Assembly (NCBI GenBank): GCA_902570125.1
Contig: CACFXK010000012.1
Location: 1 to 36,760 of the forward strand
Reading direction: 5' to 3'
Origin: an uncultured Pelagibacteraceae bacterium
GTDB lineage: Bacteria > Pseudomonadota > Alphaproteobacteria > Pelagibacterales > Pelagibacteraceae
DNA: 36,760 bases
In this document: positions 25,667-35,189 of the stretch, piece by piece
Position numbering within the stretch: the stretch's first letter is position 1
Layout: every line of letters begins with the position of its first letter
Made by a program: the position numbers and the translations under genes
The notes under the pieces: generated by a model
What the model was told of the DNA's origin: nothing
Database searches by the model: none
The model's input: only the letters and a program-made list of their open reading frames with translations

Positions 25667-26590
25667 TTAAGCAATAGATTTTAAATAATGTCGATTATGT
25701 AACAATGAATTTGGTAGATTTTTTCCTTTAATTTCAATTAAAGAATAGTTTCTATTATCACTAAAAACTTTTCTTAAAAGCTTGTTTGTCAAACTATGAC
25801 CACCATGTCTGCACTTTAAAGAACCTATTAATCTATATCCGACAAGATAAAGATCCCCCATGCAATCTAGAATTTTATGGTTTACAAACTCATTTTTATT
25901 TCTTAAACCACCTTCATTAAGTATTTTGTCTTCTTTAACAACAATTGCATTATTTAATGATCCACCTTTTCCAAGACCTAACTGCTTTAACTTTTCTATA
26001 TCTTCGTATAAGCAAAACGTTCTAGAATTAAATATATTATCTAGTTTATCTTCAAAAACATTTACTTTATTTTTTTGATTTTTAATTAATTGATTTTTAT
26101 AATTTATTTCGAATTCTATCTCTAATGTTGTATTTGATTTTTCAATAGATATAAACTTATTTCCCTCTTTTATTTCAACCCTATTATTAATTTTTATTAA
26201 TTTAATTGGAATATCGCTATTTCTTAATCCAGTTTTTTTCAAAACCTTGACAAAATCTATTGCTGATCCGTCAAGTATTGGAACTTCTTGAGAATCTAAT
26301 TCTACAATTGCATTATCTATACCCAAACCCAAAAAGGCTCCCATAAGATGTTCGATTGTAGAGACTCTTACACCATGTTCATTTGAAATTGTTGTGCAAA
26401 GTGTTGCTTCGCAAACATTTTCAAAATTAGGTATCACAACATTATTTTGCTTTAAATCAATTCTTTTAAAAATTATGCCTGTATTTGGAGATGCTGGAAA
26501 AATACTTAGATTTACCTTCTCACCAGTATGAATACCAATACCAGAATAAAACACTTTATCAGCTATAGTTGATTGGGTGAGTAGAGACAT
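25667..26590 (-). CDS. lpxC: UDP-3-O-acyl-N-acetylglucosamine deacetylase LpxC
   Basis: Zinc deacetylase that commits UDP-acyl-GlcNAc to lipid A. The 307-residue protein keeps the zinc ligands H81 (TIEHLMGAF), H238 and D242 (NHKILDCMGD) and the catalytic H265 (RHGGHSL), at nearly the E. coli positions (79, 238, 242, 265). It shows that the organism makes lipid A. It follows ftsA after a 62-base gap, whereas many relatives have ftsZ between them. Confidence 0.97.
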   Translation of the reverse strand: MSLLTQSTIADKVFYSGIGIHTGEKVNLSIFPASPNTGIIFKRIDLKQNNVVIPNFENVCEATLCTTISNEHGVRVSTIEHLMGAFLGLGIDNAIVELDSQEVPILDGSAIDFVKVLKKTGLRNSDIPIKLIKINNRVEIKEGNKFISIEKSNTTLEIEFEINYKNQLIKNQKNKVNVFEDKLDNIFNSRTFCLYEDIEKLKQLGLGKGGSLNNAIVVKEDKILNEGGLRNKNEFVNHKILDCMGDLYLVGYRLIGSLKCRHGGHSLTNKLLRKVFSDNRNYSLIEIKGKNLPNSLLHNRHYLKSIA

Positions 26591-26652
26591 GAAGTAAATA
26601 TATTAAAATTTATGAAAATTTAATATTCAAGTAATATTACAGGAAAATACGG

Positions 26653-27819
26653 TTATTTTGAAAAAAAATTAAAAAAACCCTCGAAAAAACCAACTTTTTT
26701 TGCCCGTTTTTTTTCTTGAGTAAGATGACTTTCTTCACTTTGCTTATAAGCAAAACCTGCCTCACAAATCTTCGATGCATTTTCTTCATAATAAATAAAT
26801 TCTGAAAAATTATTTTTGGTTTTAAAATTACTATTGTTAGATATTAACTTAGATCCATCCCCAATGAAAATGATTGATGGCTTATCCGAAGTGTCAATAT
26901 TTTTAAAATAATTATTTTTATTTATTGCCAATTCAATTATTTCATCAACCCTGGCTTCAATAACCTGTTTAAGTAAATCTATTGATATTTTTTTTTTTGT
27001 AATTTCGCTATATAAATTTATATCATCAAGATTCTTATTATCGAAAAATATTTCATTTTCATTTTTATTATATTTTATCTTTAGAAGTTCAGAAAATTCG
27101 ATATCCAATTTTAAAATTTTCGAAATATCTTTGGTAATACTATTTCCACCTAAATTAATAGAATTAAAAAAATCAAATTTATTATTGTTAAAAATTAAAG
27201 CACTTGTTCGTTCATACCCAATATCTAAAAATATAAAGTTATTTTTCATTTTTAGTACTTTTTGATAAAAAAAAGTTTTTACATAGCTTGCACAATATAT
27301 ATTAGAAATATTTAAGTTGTTTTTTTTAAAAATAGAAGAAATTTCATAAATTAAAGATTTATTGAGACAAATAAATTTTAAATTTAGAATTAAAGATTTA
27401 GTTTTTATATTATTTGATATTGCTTCTAATTTTTGGTTATTATCTATAATAATATTATTTATAACAATATGAATAACTTGATCTTTAAAATTATTTTCTG
27501 AAATTATAAAGTTAGCTTCATCTATTAAGCTACTGTAATGCTTATCTACAAAAGTTGCTTGGTCAAAATTTTTTTTAATTGAAAGGTCAACAGAATAAAA
27601 TTTTGATGAATCATATAAAATATTTACATTATCTAGATGTGTTGTTAATTGTTTTTCAGCATCCCTGACTAAATCTTTTAGACAATTTTCTGCACTTTTA
27701 ATTTGAGAATTTTTTTCAATTTTAATTTTTGAAGAATAAATACATTCAAATTTATTATCAAATACACCTAATCTTAAATTTTTTGATCCAAAATCAATTA
27801 GTACTTCAAATTTACTCAT
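26653..27819 (-). CDS. ftsA: Cell division protein FtsA (diverged)
   Basis: Actin-like protein that tethers FtsZ to the membrane and starts divisome assembly. The 388-residue protein has FEVLIDFGSKNLRLGVF at the N-terminus (phosphate-1 loop), FIFLDIGYERTSALIF near 200 (phosphate-2), IIFIGDGSKL near 325 (adenosine loop) and a C-terminal amphipathic helix (GFFEGFFNFFSK) that serves as membrane anchor. Phosphate-2 lacks the usual glycine-rich GGGT, so nucleotide binding may be altered. Identity rests on the three motifs, the C-terminal helix and location after ftsQ, which it overlaps by 8 bases. No ftsZ follows. Confidence 0.82.
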   Translation of the reverse strand: MSKFEVLIDFGSKNLRLGVFDNKFECIYSSKIKIEKNSQIKSAENCLKDLVRDAEKQLTTHLDNVNILYDSSKFYSVDLSIKKNFDQATFVDKHYSSLIDEANFIISENNFKDQVIHIVINNIIIDNNQKLEAISNNIKTKSLILNLKFICLNKSLIYEISSIFKKNNLNISNIYCASYVKTFFYQKVLKMKNNFIFLDIGYERTSALIFNNNKFDFFNSINLGGNSITKDISKILKLDIEFSELLKIKYNKNENEIFFDNKNLDDINLYSEITKKKISIDLLKQVIEARVDEIIELAINKNNYFKNIDTSDKPSIIFIGDGSKLISNNSNFKTKNNFSEFIYYEENASKICEAGFAYKQSEESHLTQEKKRAKKVGFFEGFFNFFSK

Positions 27820-28507
27820 TACTGTTTGTTAATATAATTTGATTGGGGACTCGAAGATCAACTATTTTTATATTTATCAATTTTTTATTTTTTAATAATT
27901 TTTTGTAAATTTGTATTGATTCATCAATATTTTTAGATGGCAACATTAATGTGTGTCCATTTGAAAAAAGTAAATCCCATCTTTTATTTTTAAAATAATA
28001 ATACTTTTCAATCTTTGATGGGTTTATCTTATGATAATTTAAATTTTCATATAAATTTATAAAGTTATTAATTTCAAAATTACCAAATACAATTGGAGTA
28101 ACTTTTTTTTCAAAAAGTTGATCTGAAATAATAAATTTTCCGTTTTTACCTATATAGAATTCTTCTCCGTTTTTAAAAGTTTTAGCTAAGATATCAGTTT
28201 TCGATAATTTAATATTTATAGATGAAGGTATAATTTTATTTACATAAATATTTTCTAAATAATTGAACTTATTTAAGCTTTCAAAAACTTTGTCTTCACT
28301 TAATTTAAAGATATTTTTATTATAAAAATTGTTTAATTCTTTTTCTACCATTTTTTTTTCATGATTGGGCAAACCAGAAATAATTATATTTTTTAAAATA
28401 AATTTATCTTGGTAATTATTGAATAAATTAAAATTAAAAATTGAAGTTAAAAAAATAAAGAAAATTAGGCAAAGATAAAATTTGCTTTTACTTATTGACA
28501 GAAGCAT
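27812..28507 (-). CDS. ftsQ: Cell division protein FtsQ
   Basis: A 231-residue bitopic divisome protein with a short cytoplasmic N-terminus, one transmembrane helix (about 8-30), a POTRA domain beginning ILKNIIISGLPNHEK, and the FtsQ beta domain with PSSINIKLSKTDILAKTFKNG, then FYIGKNGKFI. It recruits FtsB/FtsL to midcell. It lies between ddl (20-base overlap) and ftsA (8-base overlap), the canonical order. It is shorter than most alphaproteobacterial FtsQ (about 280-310), mainly through a short cytoplasmic tail. Confidence 0.88.
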   Translation of the reverse strand: MLLSISKSKFYLCLIFFIFLTSIFNFNLFNNYQDKFILKNIIISGLPNHEKKMVEKELNNFYNKNIFKLSEDKVFESLNKFNYLENIYVNKIIPSSINIKLSKTDILAKTFKNGEEFYIGKNGKFIISDQLFEKKVTPIVFGNFEINNFINLYENLNYHKINPSKIEKYYYFKNKRWDLLFSNGHTLMLPSKNIDESIQIYKKLLKNKKLINIKIVDLRVPNQIILTNSNE

Positions 28508-29408
28508 CTTTAATTATTTCTTCTATAAGTTGTTTAAAATTAATATTCTTATATCTTGCAATTTCTGGAACTAAAGATAGGGATGTCATCCCAGGTTGTG
28601 TATTAAGTTCTAACAAATAAAATTTATTATTATAAAATCTAAAATCTGACCGTGATATTCCTCTACATTTTAATAATTTGTGTGCTTTCATGGCAATTGA
28701 ATTTACTTTATTATAATTTTTAATACTAATATTGACTGGTATGATATGTTCAGTTTTAGCACTGACACTATACTTTGCTTTGTAATCATAAAATTTTCTT
28801 TTAGGTTTTAACTCTATTATTCCTAATTTTTTATTACCTAATATTGCTGCTTGAATTTCTCTTCCTGGTATGTATTCTTCAATCAAAATTTCTTTAAATT
28901 TGAGTAATTTCATCAAATTTTTGTAAAAATTTATTTTATCCGCAATGTATACTCCCACACTAGATCCTTCATTGATTGGCTTAAGAACCACAGGAAATTT
29001 TAACTTTTTATCTATTTTTTTAATCAAATCTTTATAATTAAAATTATTTTTAAATGAAAATTTGACATATGAAGGTGTAAGTATTTTATTTTTTATGAAT
29101 ATTTTTTTTGATATTTCTTTATCAATTGCAAGTGAGGAAGATAAAACTCCAGAATGAGTATATTTTACTTTTTCAGATTCTAAAATTGATTGTATATATC
29201 CATCCTCTCCGTATCTTCCATGTAATAGATTAAAAACTATATCTGGCTTGAATTTTCTTAATTTTTTAGTGAACTCTCCATTAGGTTCTATTAACAAGAG
29301 CTTGTATCTTCTATCTTTTTTTAACTCTTTAATTACACTTTTGGCTGTGATTAAACTAATTGCTCTCTCATTAGAATACCCTCCTGCTAAAATTAAGATT
29401 TTAAACAT
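28488..29408 (-). CDS. ddl: D-alanine--D-alanine ligase
   Basis: ATP-grasp ligase making the D-Ala-D-Ala end of the muropeptide. The 306-residue protein has LAGGYSNERAISL (6-18), FNLLHGRYGEDGYIQ (substrate loop), VVLKPINEGSSVGVY (ATP-grasp), then ILIEEYIPGREIQAAIL, and LLELNTQPGMTSLSLVPEIA with the metal-binding Glu and Asn. Starts one base inside the murB stop (TAATG at 29408), so it is tightly coupled within the dcw cluster. Confidence 0.96.
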   Translation of the reverse strand: MFKILILAGGYSNERAISLITAKSVIKELKKDRRYKLLLIEPNGEFTKKLRKFKPDIVFNLLHGRYGEDGYIQSILESEKVKYTHSGVLSSSLAIDKEISKKIFIKNKILTPSYVKFSFKNNFNYKDLIKKIDKKLKFPVVLKPINEGSSVGVYIADKINFYKNLMKLLKFKEILIEEYIPGREIQAAILGNKKLGIIELKPKRKFYDYKAKYSVSAKTEHIIPVNISIKNYNKVNSIAMKAHKLLKCRGISRSDFRFYNNKFYLLELNTQPGMTSLSLVPEIARYKNINFKQLIEEIIKDASVNK

Positions 29409-30316
29409 TATTCAACTACAACAATTTCTAGTTCCAATTTTATACCTGTTTTATCTTTTACTTTTTTTTTTACAAAATTAATTAATGACTTCATGTCTGC
29501 AGATTTTGCATTTTTTTTATTTACAAAAAAGTTTGCGTGTTTTTTTGAAATAATTGCATCTCCAAAACTAGTTTCTTCAGGAACACTTAATCTTATTAAT
29601 TCCCAAACTTTCTTATCTGTTTGTTTAATTGGATTTTTGAAAGTACTTCCACTTGTTTTTATTTTGGTGGGTTGAGTAAGTTCTTTTTTATCTTTAAGTT
29701 CATTCATATAATTATTTATGACTGAGCTATTTTTTTCTTTTCCTTTAAAAGTTGCACTTAAAAATATTAAATTTTTTGGTAGTTCAATTGATCTATAATT
29801 AAAATTAATTTTACTAGCAGGTAAACTTCTTACGAGACCTTTATAATCAATTAATTGAATGGAGATAAGAATATCTTTAAATTCTTTCTTAAAACAACCA
29901 GAATTCATTCTAATACCGCCACCAATAGAACCTGGAATACAAGACATAAATTCTAACCCCGAAATATTATTTTCTTTTGCAAATTCTGATACTTTTTTTT
30001 GAGTAGCAGCTGTTCCTGCTATAATTGTATCTTTATTTAATAAAGAAATATTAGAAAAACTTTTGCCTAACTTAATTATTGTGCCTTTGTATGTTTCATC
30101 ATCAAATAATACGTTGGATCCATTTCCTAAGATAAATATTTTACCACGCAAATCATATAATTTAAGGTATTCTATTAAACCTTTAAGTGAGTGTGGTCTA
30201 AAGAAAATTTTAGCTTTTCCTCCAATATTAAACCAGTTAAGATTTTTAATATTTTGATCAAAAAAAATATCTCCGTCTAAAGATAATGCTGATTTTTTTA
30301 TGTCTTTAATCTCCAT
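29408..30316 (-). CDS. murB: UDP-N-acetylenolpyruvoylglucosamine reductase MurB
   Basis: FAD enzyme that reduces enolpyruvyl-UDP-GlcNAc to UDP-MurNAc with NADPH. The 302-residue type-II form has NWFNIGGKAKIFFRP (28-42), FILGNGSNVLFDD (56-68), GLEFMSCIPGSIGGGIRMNSG (the FAD-binding block), and GSTFKNP, whose serine is the proton donor. The C-terminal ELEIVVVE carries the conserved Glu. One-base overlaps at both ends link it to murC (30316) and ddl (29408). Confidence 0.96.
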   Translation of the reverse strand: MEIKDIKKSALSLDGDIFFDQNIKNLNWFNIGGKAKIFFRPHSLKGLIEYLKLYDLRGKIFILGNGSNVLFDDETYKGTIIKLGKSFSNISLLNKDTIIAGTAATQKKVSEFAKENNISGLEFMSCIPGSIGGGIRMNSGCFKKEFKDILISIQLIDYKGLVRSLPASKINFNYRSIELPKNLIFLSATFKGKEKNSSVINNYMNELKDKKELTQPTKIKTSGSTFKNPIKQTDKKVWELIRLSVPEETSFGDAIISKKHANFFVNKKNAKSADMKSLINFVKKKVKDKTGIKLELEIVVVE

Positions 30317-31707
30317 TAAAATATATTTTTTAAATTTTTCATCCAGTTTGAGATTGTTCCTGCACCCATCCCTATATAAATTTTTTCACCAAATAAATTC
30401 TGTTTTATAAACTTTTTTAGTTGAACTTCGTCTTCGACTTTAATTAATCTAACTTTAGAATTTTTTATTATTAAATTTGCGAATGAATTATATGTGAAAT
30501 TAAGTCTTAATTTTTCGTTAGCTGAATAAATAGGACATAATAAAACTGTATCTGCCATTTTGAAACATTTTGAAAATTCTGATTTCAAATTTATCACTCT
30601 CGAAATTCTGTGAGGTTGAAAAACACAAATAATTTTTTTATTTTTATATACACTCTTTACACTACTCAAAACTGAACTTATTTCAGTTGGATGATGGGCA
30701 TAGTCATCATAAAAACTCGCTTTATTATGATCAAACAAGTGAGTAAATCTTCTTTGAACTCCTTTAAAATTGTATATTCCTAGTTTAATATATTTCTCAG
30801 GTAATCCAATCGTGAATGCCAGTGCAACTGCCGCCGTTGCATTTCTTATATTATGCATCCCAATCATAGGTAATTTAATATTTTTAATTTTTTTTTTTTT
30901 ACTAGGAATATTTATTTTAACATCAAAAATAGATAGATTAGGGTACTGCTTAATGTTTACAATTTGGAAATTTGATCCTTTATATTTACCATATGTGTAA
31001 AAATTTTTATTTTTTGACTTTTGAAGTACACTTTTAAGAATTTCATCATCATTACATGCAAAACATTTTCCAACAGAAGGTATTTTATCAATAAATTTTA
31101 AAAAACTTTTTTTAAGATTATTTATATTTTTATAATAATCTAGATGCTCAGAATCTAAATTAGTAATGATAGAATAAGTAAAAGGTATTTTCAAAAAACT
31201 TCCATCTGACTCATCAGACTCTGTAATACACCAATTACTTTTTCCCAATTTAGCAGAATTACCAATTGAATTTAGTATACCGCCATTAATTATAGTAGGA
31301 TCCAAATTTCCTGAGGTAAAAATATTAGATACTAATGATGTTGTAGTTGTTTTGCCATGTGAACCAGTCACAACAACATTTCTCATGAAGGATACTATAT
31401 GACCCAGCATATCACCTCTTGTGTAAATTGGTAAATTTCTTTTAATTGCTTCTGATACTTCGGGATTATTTTTTTTTATTGCAGAGGAAGTTACAAGAAC
31501 TGTTGTTTTTTTTATATTTTCTTTTTTATGATTTATGAATACTTTGATTTTTTTTTCGTTTAATCTTTCGATATTTCTGTTTTTGTTAATGTCACTGCCT
31601 TGAACTTTATAACCTAAACCATTCATAATCATAGCTAGACCACTCATTCCTATTCCACCAATGCCAACAAAGTGAATAAGTTCATTTTTTCCTAAATCAA
31701 TTTTCAT
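30316..31707 (-). CDS. murC: UDP-N-acetylmuramate--L-alanine ligase MurC
   Basis: First Mur ligase, adding L-Ala to UDP-MurNAc. The 463-residue protein has the N-terminal nucleotide loop HFVGIGGIGMSGLA (12-25), ATP loop GSHGKTTTT (115-123), TESDESDGSFL, and the C-terminal YDDYAHHPTEI with VFQPHRISR. An A13 run (minus strand, about 30888-30900, coding for SKKKKI) stays in frame, which shows that long A tracts persist in working genes here. Overlaps murG by 11 bases and murB by one. Confidence 0.97.
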   Translation of the reverse strand: MKIDLGKNELIHFVGIGGIGMSGLAMIMNGLGYKVQGSDINKNRNIERLNEKKIKVFINHKKENIKKTTVLVTSSAIKKNNPEVSEAIKRNLPIYTRGDMLGHIVSFMRNVVVTGSHGKTTTTSLVSNIFTSGNLDPTIINGGILNSIGNSAKLGKSNWCITESDESDGSFLKIPFTYSIITNLDSEHLDYYKNINNLKKSFLKFIDKIPSVGKCFACNDDEILKSVLQKSKNKNFYTYGKYKGSNFQIVNIKQYPNLSIFDVKINIPSKKKKIKNIKLPMIGMHNIRNATAAVALAFTIGLPEKYIKLGIYNFKGVQRRFTHLFDHNKASFYDDYAHHPTEISSVLSSVKSVYKNKKIICVFQPHRISRVINLKSEFSKCFKMADTVLLCPIYSANEKLRLNFTYNSFANLIIKNSKVRLIKVEDEVQLKKFIKQNLFGEKIYIGMGAGTISNWMKNLKNIF

Positions 31708-32773
31708 TTATAAGTTCAATTATTTTAGATTTATTTTTTTCCCAAGTATTCTCTTTATTTAGTTCTATCAAATTTTTTTTTTTTGAAAAATATTCATTTT
31801 GATTTTCAAATATTTTATTCATCAAGTCTAAGAAGTTATTTTTATCAATGTCTTTCTGTATTATTAACCAACAACATTTATTTTTTTCATAAAATTTTGC
31901 ATTATAATATTGATGATTATCTTTAGCATACGGGAATGGAATTGCCACAAATGGAATATTTAAATAAGCTAATTCTGAAATTGTAGATGCACCAGATCGT
32001 GTAATAGCTAGATCATAATTTATAGCTTTAATTAATAATTTATCATCAAATTCAAATAATTCATGTTCTATAGAATTTTTTTGATACAAACCTTTTATAA
32101 TTTCTTTAGATGTTTGATTAATTACTTGCTGTAAAACACGAATATTCTGAGTTTTTGAAAGCTTTATAATTGTTTTGGAAATGAATTCATCAAAAAATTT
32201 TGCCCCCTGACTTCCTCCAATTATTAGTATTTTTTTTTGTTTATCTAAAATAGTTTTTTCATTTCTTTGATATTTATAGATTTCTTTTCTAAGTAATGGG
32301 TTGATTGGATAAACTTTATTTAATAATTTTTTTGAAACACCTTTTAAATTTTTGTCATAGCAAATGACTTTTGTAGCAAAGCTTAGTGTTAACTTATTAG
32401 TTCTACCTATAACTGAATTTGGTTCAAAAATATAAGTTTTTATATTTAATAAATTTGAAGCTAAACACAATGGTAATGACATATACCCTCCAGTACTAAT
32501 TAAAGTATTATAATTATTTAATTTTAAGTATTTATAAGATTTTAGAATTGAAATGAAAAATTTTATTAAATTAAATGGAAGTAACAATAAATTTGAAAAT
32601 AAATTTGGAACATCTATTAGTGAAAAATTATAATAATTATTATTAATATACTTTGATCCTCTTAAATCTGTTACAATTTGTACTTCAAAATTATCTTTTA
32701 GCATATCATATATGCTTAACGATGGAATTACATGACCACCAGATCCACCAGTTACAATAAGTATTTTTTTCAT
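31697..32773 (-). CDS. murG: UDP-GlcNAc:lipid I N-acetylglucosaminyltransferase MurG
   Basis: GT28 enzyme that turns lipid I into lipid II on the inner face of the membrane. The 358-residue protein has TGGSGGHVIPSL (8-19), TGGYMSLPLCLASNLL, IFEPNSVIGRTNK (loop typical of MurG), ILIIGGSQGAKFFDEF, and ITRSGASTISELAYLNIPFVAIPFPYAKDNHQ that binds UDP-GlcNAc. Lies 4 bases after ftsW. Confidence 0.96.
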   Translation of the reverse strand: MKKILIVTGGSGGHVIPSLSIYDMLKDNFEVQIVTDLRGSKYINNNYYNFSLIDVPNLFSNLLLLPFNLIKFFISILKSYKYLKLNNYNTLISTGGYMSLPLCLASNLLNIKTYIFEPNSVIGRTNKLTLSFATKVICYDKNLKGVSKKLLNKVYPINPLLRKEIYKYQRNEKTILDKQKKILIIGGSQGAKFFDEFISKTIIKLSKTQNIRVLQQVINQTSKEIIKGLYQKNSIEHELFEFDDKLLIKAINYDLAITRSGASTISELAYLNIPFVAIPFPYAKDNHQYYNAKFYEKNKCCWLIIQKDIDKNNFLDLMNKIFENQNEYFSKKKNLIELNKENTWEKNKSKIIELINEN

Positions 32774-32777
32774 ATAT

Positions 32778-33887
32778 TTATTCTATTTTTCTTTTTGTTA
32801 AGTTAAGAATTATTCCTGACACAATTGCAGTACTAACTATCGAAGAACCACCATAACTCAAAAATGGTAAAGTCATGCCTGTAGTCGGTAATAATCTAAT
32901 GTTAACTCCCACATGTATAAAAGTTTGTAATAAAATTAAAGAGACGCATCCAATCAAAATTAGTCTTAATAAATCTTTATTTATAATTTTAATTTTTTGA
33001 ATGATTTTATATGAGAAAATTAGATACAAAAATAATATTCCGATTACTATTATTGCACCGAATTCCTCAGCTATAACTGAAACTATATAATCAGTATGGG
33101 CCTCAGGAACTCTTGAATTAAGTGTTCCTTCTCCAATCCCTTTGCCAAAAAATCCACCGTTTATAATAGCATCACTTGCCTTTTCAGCTTGATAATTATT
33201 GCCCGAGCTTGAGTCCAAAAAAGCAAAAAGTCTAATTTTTATGTATTCAAATTTAGAAACAAACATAACTAAGTAACTCAAAATCGATCCAACCAAAAAA
33301 AAGAACATAAAAAAGACAAATATATTTATGCCAGAAACAAAAATTAAAGATAACCATACCATTGATATTAAAAGTGTTTGTCCAATATCTGGCTGGTAAA
33401 TAAGTAACATTAATATGGGTAAAATTAATACAGTACTTAAGAAATATTTAAAATACAGTCTTCTACTTTGAATAGTTAACATTAAAGATAACGTTACTAT
33501 AAAAAAAGGCTTAATTATCTCAACTGGCTGGAATCTTGGTAAAAAGATCAAATCTAACCATCTTTTTGATCCTTTGACCTCAATACCAATAAAAGGAACT
33601 AACATTAAACTTAAAAATGCAATTAAAAATAAGAATAAAGAAAATTTTGTTAAAATTTTTTGATTTAAAAAAGAAAGCATAATTAAGATCGCAATTGCTA
33701 AAATTATATAAGCAGAATGTTTAAAAAAAAAATAATAGGATTTTGTATCTAATTTATCGGAAGCTATTAAAGATGTTGAAACTAACGAAAAAAAAAGCCC
33801 TAATAAAAATAAACTTAAAATTAAGAATAGTAAAATTTTATCTATATTTTTCCACCAATCATAAATACTATCATAATATTCATTCAT
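32778..33887 (-). CDS. ftsW: Cell division protein FtsW (SEDS glycosyltransferase)
   Basis: SEDS-family polymerase of septal peptidoglycan, working with a class B PBP. The 369-residue protein has about ten membrane helices with the signature loops GSKRWLDL, FQPVEIIKP, YQPDIGQTLL, VPEAHTDYIVSVIAEEFG and GMTLPFLSYGGSSIV. Position between murD and murG favours FtsW over RodA. Gaps are 3 bases to murD and 4 bases to murG. Confidence 0.95.
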   Translation of the reverse strand: MNEYYDSIYDWWKNIDKILLFLILSLFLLGLFFSLVSTSLIASDKLDTKSYYFFFKHSAYIILAIAILIMLSFLNQKILTKFSLFLFLIAFLSLMLVPFIGIEVKGSKRWLDLIFLPRFQPVEIIKPFFIVTLSLMLTIQSRRLYFKYFLSTVLILPILMLLIYQPDIGQTLLISMVWLSLIFVSGINIFVFFMFFFLVGSILSYLVMFVSKFEYIKIRLFAFLDSSSGNNYQAEKASDAIINGGFFGKGIGEGTLNSRVPEAHTDYIVSVIAEEFGAIIVIGILFLYLIFSYKIIQKIKIINKDLLRLILIGCVSLILLQTFIHVGVNIRLLPTTGMTLPFLSYGGSSIVSTAIVSGIILNLTKRKIE

Positions 33888-33890
33888 ATT

Positions 33891-35189
33891 TTAATTTTGT
33901 TTAAATATATGTTGAATAATTTTATTAAAAAATTTTCCTCTTTCCTCAAAATTCTTAAATTGATCAAAAGAGGCAGCGCAAGGACTAAAAAGAATTATTT
34001 TCTTTTTAAAATCATTTTTAATATCATTATTTAAAATTTTAATGGCTTTTGAAAGTGTTAATGAACTTTTATAGAAAATTTTACTTGGCAAGGAATTAAT
34101 TAAAAAATTTCTATCTTTACCATAAACATATGCTTTTATATTAGAAAAGTATTTTTTTTTTAATTTGAATTTATCTCCTTTTTTAGCAAGGCCCCCCAAT
34201 ATCCAGTAGATATTTTCATAACTTTCAAGTAATGGGATTGTTGACGAAAAACTAGTTGATTTCGAGTCATTTATGATTAATAATTTTTTTGATTTATGTA
34301 TTATTTGTTGCCTATAATTTAATCCTTTAAATTTATTTGCAGTATCTATTACTTTTTTAAAATTTATTTTTAAAATTTTAGCGATTGATAAAACATAACT
34401 AAGATTTTTTTTGTTACTAGAATTGTTAAAATATATATTATCTATTTTTTTAAAGTATCTGTTATATTCTAAATAATTTACTTTTATAACTTTTGATTTT
34501 AATTGATTGTTTTTAGTTAATTCACTAATAAATTTATTTTCGTTATCTAAAAAAGCATAGTCATTTTTATTTTGCGATTTGACTATCTTAAATTTTGCCT
34601 CTGCATAGTTTTTAAAAGTTCCATGTCTCTCTAAATGATCGGGATTTAAATTAAGTATCATTGAATACTTAGATTTAAAATATTTGCTATAATCAAGTTG
34701 ATAAGAGGATGCTTCGATTACAAAAATTGTTTTTTTTTTTATTTTTTTCTCCATTAATATTGGATATCCAATATTACCAGTTAGCCTAACATCCATCTTG
34801 TTATTTTTCAGGACTTCAAAGAGCAGTTTCGAAGTGGTAGATTTACCGTTAGTACCAGTAATCGTAATTTTATTTATTTTTGGATAGGTAATTTCAAATA
34901 TATCAAGTTCAGTAATAATTTTAGATCTATTTTTGGTTAAATAATTAGAAATTTTACATTTTTTTATATCAATACCTGGACTTATGACAATATAATCAAA
35001 TCTAATAAGTGTTAATTTATTAACATTAATTAATTTTTTTCTTAGTTTAGATGGGATGTTTTTTTTATTATCATCAAATATTTTACATATATTATTTCTG
35101 TTTAAAAAATTAAAACAAGATATTCCAGATTTGCCAAATCCATATATTAAAATTTTCTTATTTTTAAAAAACACTTGTCTATCATTCAT
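33891..35189 (-). CDS. murD: UDP-N-acetylmuramoyl-L-alanine--D-glutamate ligase MurD
   Basis: Adds D-Glu to UDP-MurNAc-L-Ala. From the ATG at 35189 the 432-residue protein has ILIYGFGKSGIS (13-24), ATP loop GTNGKST (112-118), NLNPDHLERHGT, and the C-terminal ILGGLAKKGDKF with FSPCAASFDQFKNFEERG. An upstream in-frame ATG at 35246 would add 19 residues inside mraY that match nothing in the family; the ATG at 35189 forms the TAATG one-base overlap seen at other junctions. Confidence 0.95.
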   Translation of the reverse strand: MNDRQVFFKNKKILIYGFGKSGISCFNFLNRNNICKIFDDNKKNIPSKLRKKLINVNKLTLIRFDYIVISPGIDIKKCKISNYLTKNRSKIITELDIFEITYPKINKITITGTNGKSTTSKLLFEVLKNNKMDVRLTGNIGYPILMEKKIKKKTIFVIEASSYQLDYSKYFKSKYSMILNLNPDHLERHGTFKNYAEAKFKIVKSQNKNDYAFLDNENKFISELTKNNQLKSKVIKVNYLEYNRYFKKIDNIYFNNSSNKKNLSYVLSIAKILKINFKKVIDTANKFKGLNYRQQIIHKSKKLLIINDSKSTSFSSTIPLLESYENIYWILGGLAKKGDKFKLKKKYFSNIKAYVYGKDRNFLINSLPSKIFYKSSLTLSKAIKILNNDIKNDFKKKIILFSPCAASFDQFKNFEERGKFFNKIIQHIFKQN

